Origin: an uncultured Porphyromonadaceae bacterium
GTDB lineage: Bacteria > Bacteroidota > Bacteroidia > Bacteroidales > Muribaculaceae
Direction: 5' to 3'
Length of the DNA: 7,330 nucleotides
NCBI GenBank assembly: GCA_902461565.1
Contig: CABPYL010000064.1
Span: 1-7,330 of the forward strand
In this document: piece by piece, positions 1-5,248 of the stretch
Layout: every line of letters starts with the position of its first letter
How positions within the stretch are numbered: position 1 is the first letter of the stretch
Notes under the pieces: generated by a model
What the model saw: only the letters and a program-made list of their open reading frames with translations
What the model was told of the DNA's origin: nothing
Database searches by the model: none
Made by a program: the position numbers and the translations under genes

Positions 1-53
1 ACGGCCTCGTAAATGCCGCCAACGCCGTTAAACGCACCCCAAGGAAAGAGTAA
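1..53 (+). CDS. C-terminal end of a protein, possibly an S8 (subtilisin-like) peptidase
   Basis: Only the last 16 codons are in the window, in the frame that starts at base 3 and ends with TAA at 51-53. The tail reads GLVNAANAV followed by a basic end (KRTPRKE). The pattern G-L-V-N/D-A-x-x-A-V is typical of the last helix of subtilase catalytic domains, where it follows the Ser motif. That is why I suggest an S8 peptidase, but 16 residues cannot prove it. The other two forward frames stop within 30 bases, and a strong terminator begins 25 bases after this stop, which supports a real gene end here. No catalytic residue is visible. Confidence 0.45.
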   Translation, partial: GLVNAANAVKRTPRKE

Positions 54-77
54 GATACTATAATAAATTAAAAACAA

Positions 78-118
78 GGGTGTTGCAAAATGCAGTTTTG
101 CAACACCCTATATTTTTT
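78..118. terminator. Bidirectional intrinsic terminator between convergent genes
   Basis: A perfect 13-base-pair stem (GGGTGTTGCAAAA at 78-90 with its complement at 96-108) encloses a five-base loop, TGCAG. It is followed on the plus strand by TATATTTTTT. On the minus strand the same hairpin is followed by TTGTTTTTAATTT. It can therefore end both the gene finishing at 53 and the sigma factor gene finishing at 158. Confidence 0.92.
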
Positions 119-157
119 CTATGTGTAAGTAAGTTTTCTAACTTCTTGGGTTGGAAA

Positions 158-661
158 TCAGCGGCGGTAGTCGGCGAACTGGGCCTGCAGTTTCTTACGT
201 GCGAAGAAAATACGGCTCTTTACAGTGCCGAGGGGAAGCTGCATCTTGTCGGCGATTTCTTCGTACTTGTAGCCGGCCACGTGCATGGAGAAGGGAATAC
301 GGTACTCGTCGCTGAACGAATCGATAGCTTTGGTGATTTCGGTTGCACCGTAAGAATCCTCGGGTGATTCTGTCTGGTTTTCACCAAGATTGAGTAGGTA
401 GAGGTTATCGGTGGTGTCGATAAGTGTCGCGCTGCGGACAGTGCGGCGGTAGGTGTTGATAAAGGTGTTGCGCATAATTGTGAACACCCACGCCTTGAAG
501 TTGGTGCCTTCGGCATATTTGTCTTCATTATCGATGGCTTTCAGGTAAGTATCCTGGAGTAAGTCGTGTGCACGCTCGCGATCGTTGGTGAGCATGTAGG
601 CAAAGTTGAGAAGATTAGCCTGGAGACCTGTGAGATTGTTGATGAATTTGGAAGTTGCCAT
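158..661 (-). CDS. ECF-type RNA polymerase sigma factor (sigma-70 family), stand-alone
   Basis: This 167-residue protein has the two-domain layout of an ECF sigma factor, which directs RNA polymerase to a specific promoter set. Region 2 spans about residues 15-75. It includes the DLLQDTYLKA core-binding helix (33-42) and the -10-recognition segment around FKAWVFTIMRNTFINTYRR (55-73). Region 4 spans about 107-160, with the helix-turn-helix YEEIADKMQLPLGTVKSRIF (133-152). The length is normal for the family. The start at 659-661 is supported by a promoter about 60 bases upstream and an A-rich leader. No anti-sigma gene is adjacent: the gene is convergent with the one ending at 53, and the gene on its other side is divergent. 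It therefore belongs with the ECF factors not paired with a neighbouring membrane anti-sigma. Its regulon cannot be read from the window. Confidence 0.95.
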   Translation of the reverse strand: MATSKFINNLTGLQANLLNFAYMLTNDRERAHDLLQDTYLKAIDNEDKYAEGTNFKAWVFTIMRNTFINTYRRTVRSATLIDTTDNLYLLNLGENQTESPEDSYGATEITKAIDSFSDEYRIPFSMHVAGYKYEEIADKMQLPLGTVKSRIFFARKKLQAQFADYRR

Positions 662-721
662 GATGAATGAATTTTAGAAGTTAGTTGTTGTTTTAGTTCC
701 TGTTTTTGTCTTTCGACATGA

Positions 722-750
722 CAAAATTAGTGAGAAAATCGCCAAGTCAA
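722..750 (-). promoter_or_regulatory. Promoter of the ECF sigma factor gene
   Basis: On the minus strand, TTG (748-750) is followed 18 bases later by TAATTTTG (722-729), which matches the Bacteroidetes -7 consensus TAnnTTTG. The predicted transcription start is near 714-718, giving an A-rich leader of about 55 bases with no Shine-Dalgarno sequence. Confidence 0.7.
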
Positions 751-834
751 GAATTTTTAGTGCTAACAAATGTTAATTTGAAGTGCTTTATAATTTTATC
801 TCTTTAACATATTGATACCTAATGTATTAAAGTC

Positions 835-861
835 GTTACAGATTGTTACATAATTGTTACA
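835..861. repeat. Three helically phased GTTACA direct repeats
   Basis: GTTACA occurs at 835-840, 845-850 and 856-861, with start-to-start spacings of 10 and 11 bases. The last two copies share the longer form TTGTTACA. One-turn spacing places all copies on the same DNA face, as in sites bound by tandem DNA-binding domains. The array lies in the shared upstream region of the sigma gene and the blaI-like operon. It is about 85 bases upstream of the sigma -33 element and about 170 upstream of the operon -7 box. Confidence 0.5.
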
Positions 862-867
862 CATATC

Positions 868-881
868 AAACAATATTGTTT
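868..881. repeat. Perfect 14-base palindrome
   Basis: AAACAATATTGTTT is a perfect inverted repeat with no spacer. It starts seven bases after the GTTACA array, in the divergent intergenic region. Its AT richness means chance cannot be excluded. It could be a dimer binding site. Confidence 0.4.
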
Positions 882-892
882 CTGTAATTATT

Positions 893-940
893 TTGCCACA
901 ATTTTAACACCTATATTTATGTGGCAAGCATACCACATAA
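893..940. repeat. Cluster of three TGTGG/CCACA sites in alternating orientation
   Basis: TTGCCACA (893-900) is the exact reverse complement of TGTGGCAA (920-927). TTATGTGG (917-924) is the exact reverse complement of CCACATAA (933-940). The central copy therefore pairs with either neighbour as an 8-base inverted repeat, with spacers of 19 and 8 bases. This could be an operator cluster or alternative hairpins. No gene, RNA gene or other promoter was recognised in the surrounding stretch 751-1007. Confidence 0.45.
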
Positions 941-1007
941 CTTGCACTTTCAATTACAACCGAAGCCTAAATATTTATTAATTAAGGTTAAATCCAGAAC
1001 AAGAGTA

Positions 1008-1037
1008 TTACAACTACAAAAATAGTTATTATCTTTG
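1008..1037 (+). promoter_or_regulatory. Promoter of the blaI-like/M56 operon
   Basis: TATCTTTG at 1030-1037 matches the Bacteroidetes -7 consensus TAnnTTTG. The -33 region about 19 bases upstream (around TTA, 1008-1010) is a poor match, so the promoter may be weak. The predicted start near 1043-1046 leaves a leader of only about 20 bases. The -7 box lies exactly between two identical operator-like repeats, so a repressor bound there should block it. Confidence 0.65.
1011..1029 (+). promoter_or_regulatory. Operator 1, probable BlaI-family binding site
   Basis: This is the first of two identical 19-base copies of CAACTACAAAAATAGTTAT. The core is an inverted repeat, AACTA-(6 bases)-TAGTT, as expected for a dimeric winged-helix repressor. 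It covers the spacer between the -33 region and the -7 box. BlaI/MecI/CopY regulators are known to bind TACA/TGTA-type dyads. Assigning this site to the adjacent regulator is inference from its position and symmetry. Confidence 0.7.
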
Positions 1038-1043
1038 CCGCAT

Positions 1044-1062
1044 CAACTACAAAAATAGTTAT
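1044..1062 (+). promoter_or_regulatory. Operator 2, probable BlaI-family binding site
   Basis: This is the second identical copy of the 19-base repeat, starting 33 bases after the first (about three helical turns). It lies at the predicted transcription start and ends three bases before the ATG at 1066. Occupancy would cover the start site, and the repeat also becomes most of the short mRNA leader. Confidence 0.7.
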
Positions 1063-1065
1063 AGA

Positions 1066-1437
1066 ATGGCAAAGAAAGAACAACTCACACCAAAGGAGGA
1101 GGAAGTTATGCAGTTTCTATGGGAACACGGCCCCATACAGATAAGCAAACTTGTAGAACTTTACCCGGACCCTAAACCGCACTTCAATACTGTCTCTACT
1201 GTAGTACGGCGACTGGAGGCAAAAGGATTTGTGGACCACAATGACGTAAACGGGTCGTTCCACTATTTCGCCAAAGTGAAAAAAGAATATTTCAGGAACA
1301 GAAATTTCGGTAATTTCATAAAGAATTACTTCGGGGGAAGCTACTACGGTGCTGTCTCCGCCCTCGTGGAGGAAAATAAAATCTCTGCTGACGAATTAAA
1401 GGAACTGCTCGAACTTGTAGAGCGCAAAGGCAAATAA
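1066..1437 (+). CDS. BlaI/MecI/CopY-family transcriptional repressor
   Basis: This 123-residue protein is of standard length for the family. An N-terminal winged helix (about residues 7-70) begins LTPKEEEVMQFLWEHGP. Its recognition helix is HFNTVSTVVRRLEAKGF (39-55), and the wing carries the aromatic stretch FHYFAK (65-70). The C-terminal part (about 74-123) is helical and should form the dimer. Family members repress their own operon and targets until a membrane M56 protease is activated and the repressor is inactivated. The next gene, one base downstream, is such a protease, and two dyad repeats flank the promoter, so autoregulation is likely. The target need not be beta-lactam resistance, because no beta-lactamase is present. 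I therefore give no blaI symbol. Confidence 0.93.
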   Translation: MAKKEQLTPKEEEVMQFLWEHGPIQISKLVELYPDPKPHFNTVSTVVRRLEAKGFVDHNDVNGSFHYFAKVKKEYFRNRNFGNFIKNYFGGSYYGAVSALVEENKISADELKELLELVERKGK

Positions 1438-1438
1438 C

Positions 1439-2878
1439 ATGGGCGTTTTTCTTTCCTACTCCATCTTCAGCGGACTACTGATGCTGGCGATGTACCTGGC
1501 TTATCGCGTTTTTCTTTCGCGCTACAATCAGCATGGTTTCAACCGCGGCGTGCTGCTGTGCATATATGCACTATCGTTTCTGACGTTACCTTTGATTAAT
1601 GCTTTGGATACAGCCACAGCACACTCCGCCGTAAACAACATCTCTTTCGAAGCCGTAGAAAGTACCGGGAGTATAATCGAACCGTCTTCCAGACCCGTAT
1701 GGGGTACTATACTGATATGGATTTTTATAGCCGGCATGATTGCAGCTGTTACCCGGACAATTATCACATGGATACGTCTGACAAATGTTATCCGTACGGG
1801 CCAGAAGATTGAAAAAAAAGGATATACCCTGGTGATAACGGACACAAGACAGTTGGCGCCATTCAGCTGGATGCGCTATATGGTCATCGGCCGCGAGGAC
1901 TACAAAAACAACCCGGCTGCCATCGCCACACACGAACTGAAGCATATTGCCGCATACCACTGGATAGACCTTCTTATTGCCCAGGCGGTGTGCATCATAA
2001 ACTGGTTCAATCCGGCGGCATGGCTTATGCGCGACGAGTTGATGCTTATACATGAATATCAGGCCGATATGGCCGTTATAGAAAGCGGTATTGAACCGCA
2101 GGAATATCAGATGCTGCTGATAAAAAAAGCTGTTGGCGCCAGATTCCCGTCATTGGCCAACAGCCTCAATCATAGTAAACTTAAAAAACGTATCACCATG
2201 ATGTATCAAGAAAAAAGTGGTGCCGGGCGAAAATTCAAGGCCCTTGCACTTGTGCCTGTTCTCGCATTGGCGATCGGCGTGTCCTTCGTACCCGCCGTAC
2301 GCGCTGCCGCAACAACTATCAGCAACAGCGAGATTTCTGTCGGCAAAGATAAGGAAAAATCGCATAAGGGCGAAGTTTCCGTGCGTAGATTTAAAGTTGT
2401 CAACATCAACGACGACGGAATCCAGACAACCGTAACCATCAACGGCGAGAACCTCGGCGACCATCTTACAGTATCTGGAGGAACATTCACCAACAACAGA
2501 AAGACATATCAGGCCAACTCGCTGAGCACACAAATGGCCAATGGTTCGGCAACAATAACACTTTCTTTTCCCTTTACAGGCGAATACAAAAAAGGAAAGA
2601 TGGCAATTAGAGTCAACGGCGATGAAATTCCCTTCGATCTGGAAGAATTCAGCAACAACAGCCAGGCTGTAGTGATAGGCGACAACGATGATGTTTCCAA
2701 AGCATCCACAACCATCGTCATAAACAGCCATTCCTCCAAAGTACCCGAAGAGATTAAGATATTACTTGATGGGAAAGAAATAAGCCGATCAGTACTTTCA
2801 ACTCTGAATTCCGATACAATCGGGTCGATAACTATTGACCGCGATAACAACATAATGAAAATCACAAGCCGCAAATAG
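1439..2878 (+). CDS. M56-family (BlaR1-like) membrane metalloprotease with plug-like C-terminal tail
   Basis: This 479-residue integral membrane protease is the partner of the repressor just upstream and is separated from it by one base. Membrane segments are visible at about 4-26, 36-56, 88-112 and 267-287. The zinc site is HELKH (His165, Glu166, His169), with a likely third ligand Glu206 in HEYQAD (205-210), the usual M56 arrangement. After the fourth segment, residues about 290-479 should be periplasmic. There is no penicillin-binding sensor domain (no SxxK/KTG set), unlike staphylococcal BlaR1. Instead the tail ends with LLDGKEIS (442-449), then TIGSITIDRD (460-469) and KITSRK. This resembles the start and end of the TonB-receptor plug motif found on many Bacteroidetes M56 proteins, but it lacks the usual central glycine-rich stretch. 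The signal sensed is unknown. Confidence 0.9.
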   Translation: MGVFLSYSIFSGLLMLAMYLAYRVFLSRYNQHGFNRGVLLCIYALSFLTLPLINALDTATAHSAVNNISFEAVESTGSIIEPSSRPVWGTILIWIFIAGMIAAVTRTIITWIRLTNVIRTGQKIEKKGYTLVITDTRQLAPFSWMRYMVIGREDYKNNPAAIATHELKHIAAYHWIDLLIAQAVCIINWFNPAAWLMRDELMLIHEYQADMAVIESGIEPQEYQMLLIKKAVGARFPSLANSLNHSKLKKRITMMYQEKSGAGRKFKALALVPVLALAIGVSFVPAVRAAATTISNSEISVGKDKEKSHKGEVSVRRFKVVNINDDGIQTTVTINGENLGDHLTVSGGTFTNNRKTYQANSLSTQMANGSATITLSFPFTGEYKKGKMAIRVNGDEIPFDLEEFSNNSQAVVIGDNDDVSKASTTIVINSHSSKVPEEIKILLDGKEISRSVLSTLNSDTIGSITIDRDNNIMKITSRK

Positions 2879-2904
2879 AACAGCTACATACTTTAGATAC
2901 TTAG

Positions 2905-2950
2905 AAAGTCTCCGGCTATATCCCAAACAATAGCCGGAGACTTTATCTTT
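2905..2950. terminator. Intrinsic terminator of the BlaI/M56 operon, possibly bidirectional
   Basis: A perfect 15-base-pair stem (AAAGTCTCCGGCTAT at 2905-2919 with its complement at 2930-2944) has a ten-base loop. The plus strand continues TTTATCTTT. The convergent esterase gene ends at 2966, so the hairpin also lies directly downstream of that gene on the other strand, though its U tract there is weaker. Confidence 0.88.
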
Positions 2951-2965
2951 ATGACCCCTGATGAA

Positions 2966-4063
2966 TTATTCTATTGCCTTTGCGGGAATTACCGGCCATT
3001 TGGTGATGGCGGAGACGGCGGGTATCAGTTCCATAGCGAGCTTGGTCTGGCCCATGCGGTTTGGATGGAACACAGCGCCGTAGTCTTCGGGATTGACGAG
3101 TATTCCTGGGTGCATCTGAAAGATGTGGACGTTTGGATCGTTAAGGCGCAAGGCAAGCTCTTCGAAATAGCCGTATACAGGCCGCATGATGGTGGTGCTG
3201 TAAACGCACAGGACAGGCACATCGCCGTAGCTGTCGCGCAGCGTGCGTATCATCCGCTCGTAGGCACCGATGAATTCATTGCGGTAGGGATTCGGCTCGG
3301 TGGAGAAATCGTTGGAGCCGAGGTTTATCACCACAATATCGGGTCGGTAGCCCGTAGTGAAGTCCCAGCCGACAGTGTCGGTGTCGAATGTGCGCGTTAT
3401 GCGGTCTTTCATGGAGATGGCCGAGACACGAACGCTGTCGCCATAATTGCGCACAATTCCCTGACCGGAATGCGCTATCATAGTGTAGTCGGCATCGAAA
3501 TAGCGTGCAATCATTGCAGCATAGGAATCGTTGCAGTTCTCCGTGTCGATTCTGAAGGCCTCGTAAGGCGATTTGCCCTCGACTCCGTACCCGCATGTGA
3601 GCGAATTGCCGATAAATTCGATGTGCCGCGCGGGCACATTCTTCACGCCTTCAAGCGCGCCTTTTGATGGCAGTATAAACTTGCGGAAAGTGGGGCGCCC
3701 GTATTCGCCCTCGGTGCGCTTCTGTATCATCACCTCGTGCGGGCGACGGTCTATACCACCTACAAACTCGACCACGGTATCGTTGTCGCTGATGTTTACA
3801 ACACGATGCAATTTGCCGTCTACAAATACATTAAAATATGTCTCGCCCCTGTTGGAAAGGCTTGCGGCGAGTTTTCCACCCGTCAGAGTGGTGCGCAGAT
3901 ATGTACCTGCCCAATCGAAAGATACCGAACCGTCGTCGCCGACGGAAGTTCGGCCTATATAGCTGACGGCGGAATCAGCGGCGGCAAACTCGCGGCAATC
4001 GTTGCGCGCAACCACAGGCAGCACAGCGAGCGCCACAGCGGCAAAGGCATAGATTATTTTCAT
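2966..4063 (-). CDS. Secreted SGNH/GDSL esterase, carbohydrate esterase family 2-like
   Basis: I chose the start at 4061-4063, giving 365 residues. An in-frame ATG 11 codons further up would put extra polar residues before the signal peptide and lies inside the -7 box. Residues 1-19 (MKIIYAFAAVALAVLPVVA) form a signal peptide, so the protein is exported. About residues 30-135 look like the beta-rich N-terminal domain of CE2 enzymes. The SGNH domain follows, with IEFIGNSLTCGYG (148-160, nucleophile Ser154), NLGSND (247-252) and FHPNRMGQTKLA (332-343, catalytic His333). No Asp sits directly before the His, consistent with the Ser-His dyad known in CE2. CE2 enzymes remove acetyl groups from plant polysaccharides or sugars. 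The substrate here is not deducible, and no other carbohydrate gene is nearby. Family confidence is good; exact specificity is open. Confidence 0.88.
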   Translation of the reverse strand: MKIIYAFAAVALAVLPVVARNDCREFAAADSAVSYIGRTSVGDDGSVSFDWAGTYLRTTLTGGKLAASLSNRGETYFNVFVDGKLHRVVNISDNDTVVEFVGGIDRRPHEVMIQKRTEGEYGRPTFRKFILPSKGALEGVKNVPARHIEFIGNSLTCGYGVEGKSPYEAFRIDTENCNDSYAAMIARYFDADYTMIAHSGQGIVRNYGDSVRVSAISMKDRITRTFDTDTVGWDFTTGYRPDIVVINLGSNDFSTEPNPYRNEFIGAYERMIRTLRDSYGDVPVLCVYSTTIMRPVYGYFEELALRLNDPNVHIFQMHPGILVNPEDYGAVFHPNRMGQTKLAMELIPAVSAITKWPVIPAKAIE

Positions 4064-4093
4064 ATAATTATATGATATGTTAGAGTTTAAAGG

Positions 4094-4125
4094 CAAAGAT
4101 AGTCAATATGACCGAAAATGCCAAA
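4094..4125 (-). promoter_or_regulatory. Promoter of the esterase gene
   Basis: On the minus strand, TTTG (4122-4125) is followed after 20 bases by TATCTTTG (4094-4101), which matches both Bacteroidetes promoter elements. The transcription start should fall near 4085-4089. This excludes the upstream in-frame ATG at 4094-4096, supports the start at 4063, and leaves a leader of about 25 bases. Confidence 0.8.
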
Positions 4126-4168
4126 CAAGAGGCAAGATACAATTTTATGCAAAATATTGCAACATCTA

Positions 4169-4199
4169 TTGACTTTTGCAATTTCGTATTGTATCTTTG
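4169..4199 (+). promoter_or_regulatory. Promoter of the two-gene unknown operon
   Basis: TTG (4169-4171) is followed after 20 bases by TATCTTTG (4192-4199). The predicted start near 4205-4208 lies downstream of in-frame ATGs at 4108 and 4147, so the gene must begin at the ATG at 4225. The promoter is back to back with the esterase promoter, with about 43 bases between the two -33 elements. Confidence 0.8.
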
Positions 4200-4224
4200 C
4201 AACATAATTCACCAAAACTATTAT

Positions 4225-4662
4225 ATGAAAAGAATTAACAATTGCCGCCGCAACGATATGATTACGTTCGCATATCGCATTCTGCGCAGCGCGGCTGCCC
4301 GCGGCAAACACCTTACCATGAACGAACTTTGCGACGAAGTGCTGAAATGCCGTCCGCTGCACTATTATGTGTCGTTCGACCGCGCATCGCGCATCATCCA
4401 CTCCATCGACCGCGGTATCAAGGCGGGAGTACCGGCACAAAGCGAAGCCGCAGCCATGTGGAACGACATGTATGCACAAATTCAGGAACTGCGCACGAGC
4501 CGTCCGCAACTCACACTCACTCAGGCAATGAGCCAGACAATCTGTTTCCTGCGTCCCAAACGGTTCTACATTACACGCGATGCCCTACGGCGCATCCTGC
4601 GCAAACATTTCACAGCCACAGTTATCCCGATTGACAATTTCGACACAAGAATAATATCATGA
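4225..4662 (+). CDS. Uncharacterised basic protein with an internal duplication
   Basis: This 145-residue protein is of unrecognised function, with no signal peptide and no membrane segment, so it is probably cytoplasmic. It is rich in Arg and mostly helical by appearance. Two halves resemble each other. Residues about 30-60 (LTMNELCDEVL, then RPLHYYVSFDRASRII) align with residues about 96-127 (LTLTQAMSQTI, then RPKRFYITRDALRRIL) with a one-residue gap. This suggests two copies of a small helical unit of about 46 residues. I chose the start at 4225 because the longer reading frame begins upstream of the promoter. The stop overlaps the next start in ATGA (4659-4662), which suggests translational coupling and a shared function. 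A small nucleic-acid-binding or adaptor role would fit the basic charge, but that is a guess. Confidence 0.75.
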   Translation: MKRINNCRRNDMITFAYRILRSAAARGKHLTMNELCDEVLKCRPLHYYVSFDRASRIIHSIDRGIKAGVPAQSEAAAMWNDMYAQIQELRTSRPQLTLTQAMSQTICFLRPKRFYITRDALRRILRKHFTATVIPIDNFDTRIIS

Positions 4663-5090
4663 ACGCAACCATAAGTCTTTCCATCAGCCGTCTGCAGGAG
4701 GTTATCTATGCCCACTCGGCGGCATTGCGCCTGTGGACGGGCGACGACACCGCCCTTATAACAGACAAACACAGCGAGTTACTGAGTATTTTCATAAACG
4801 AGGAAGCCGACCGCATCGCTATGGATCTTTCCTTCGTTGTGGATGACGTAGACCGCAGCGACGAGGACATCATAGCACTGAAATGCCGTTTAGGCAACGG
4901 CACAAGCGTGCGCATGTGGCGGCGAAGCATCGAAACGGCCGTGTGCGCGGGAGTGATGGCCCGCATTATGGCCGACAGGCATTTAGAGGGTAACGAAGTA
5001 TATATCCGCGACAGGACCGGACTGATTGAAAGTATGCGACGCCTGGCTGCGATGTTCACCCTCCCCGGCAACATCGCCCGCGGAGCATAG
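4659..5090 (+). CDS. Uncharacterised protein, second gene of the unknown operon
   Basis: This 143-residue protein is of unrecognised function. It has no signal peptide and no convincing membrane segment. The sequence looks largely helical. An N-terminal helix ISLSISRLQEVIYAHSAALR (4-23) is followed by an acidic stretch, FVVDDVDRSDEDII (59-72). A middle helix, IETAVCAGVMARIMADR, and a final helix, LIESMRRLAAMF, follow. The start overlaps the upstream stop by four bases, so the two proteins are probably made together and may interact; the upstream partner is basic while this one has the acidic patch. Composition resembles the neighbours, so there is no sign of recent transfer. Tail-type phage or other structural small proteins are a remote alternative that I cannot support. 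Confidence 0.72.
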   Translation: MNATISLSISRLQEVIYAHSAALRLWTGDDTALITDKHSELLSIFINEEADRIAMDLSFVVDDVDRSDEDIIALKCRLGNGTSVRMWRRSIETAVCAGVMARIMADRHLEGNEVYIRDRTGLIESMRRLAAMFTLPGNIARGA

Positions 5091-5101
5091 AAACAGCCGA
5101 A

Positions 5102-5229
5102 TGGCCGGAGGCCAATAATTTACCTAACCGCGGGCGCTTCCCGCCCGTGGAATTCTCGGAGAATCGTCAAATCAGCCCCGGAGGCGGCTGCACAGCAATC
5201 GAAAGTGCAGCCACTTCCGGGACTGATTT
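5102..5229. repeat. Composite palindromic intergenic element (REP-like)
   Basis: Four inverted repeats follow each other in 128 bases. TGGCC-GGA-GGCCA is at 5102-5114. A 9-base-pair stem CCGCGGGCG/CGCCCGTGG is at 5128-5150. ATTCTC/GAGAAT is at 5152-5164. A 25-base-pair imperfect stem has arms at 5169-5193 and 5205-5229 and an 11-base loop. The core CCGGAGG occurs twice (in GGCCGGAGGCC and CCCCGGAGGCGG). The large hairpin lacks a U tract, so it is not a typical intrinsic terminator. The layout resembles dispersed intergenic repeats common in Bacteroidales genomes, recognised here from memory rather than by a search. It lies just after the unknown operon and may protect its mRNA 3' end. Confidence 0.7.
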
Positions 5230-5248
5230 AGTTAATTGCTCCTTATAA

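Noticed and set aside
80..367. Plus-strand open frame overlapping the terminator and the sigma gene
   Set aside because: It starts inside the terminator hairpin and runs antisense to region 4 of the sigma factor.
835..861. Possible CRISPR-like direct repeats
   Set aside because: The units are only six to eight bases long with four- to five-base spacing. There are no spacers of CRISPR length and no cas genes.
2150..2731. Minus-strand open frame inside the M56 protease gene
   Set aside because: It is antisense to a clear membrane protease, has no promoter, and has a Cys- and Val-rich sequence typical of a shadow translation.
1066..2878. True beta-lactam resistance regulatory system (blaI-blaR1)
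   Set aside because: The M56 protein lacks a penicillin-binding sensor domain and no beta-lactamase gene is nearby, so the specific name is not supported.
2951..3667. Plus-strand open frame of 238 codons opposite the esterase gene
   Set aside because: It is the reverse-strand shadow of the SGNH esterase, begins next to the terminator hairpin, and has no promoter or domain.
4064..4096. N-terminal extension of the esterase by 11 codons
   Set aside because: The upstream ATG overlaps the -7 box, and the extension would precede a well-formed signal peptide with polar residues.
4108..4224. N-terminal extension of the first unknown gene
   Set aside because: This stretch contains the promoter (TTG at 4169, TATCTTTG at 4192), so translation cannot begin upstream of it.
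5169..5229. Large hairpin as an intrinsic terminator of the unknown operon
   Set aside because: No U tract follows on the plus strand, and the hairpin is part of a larger palindromic element, so a repeat is the better reading.
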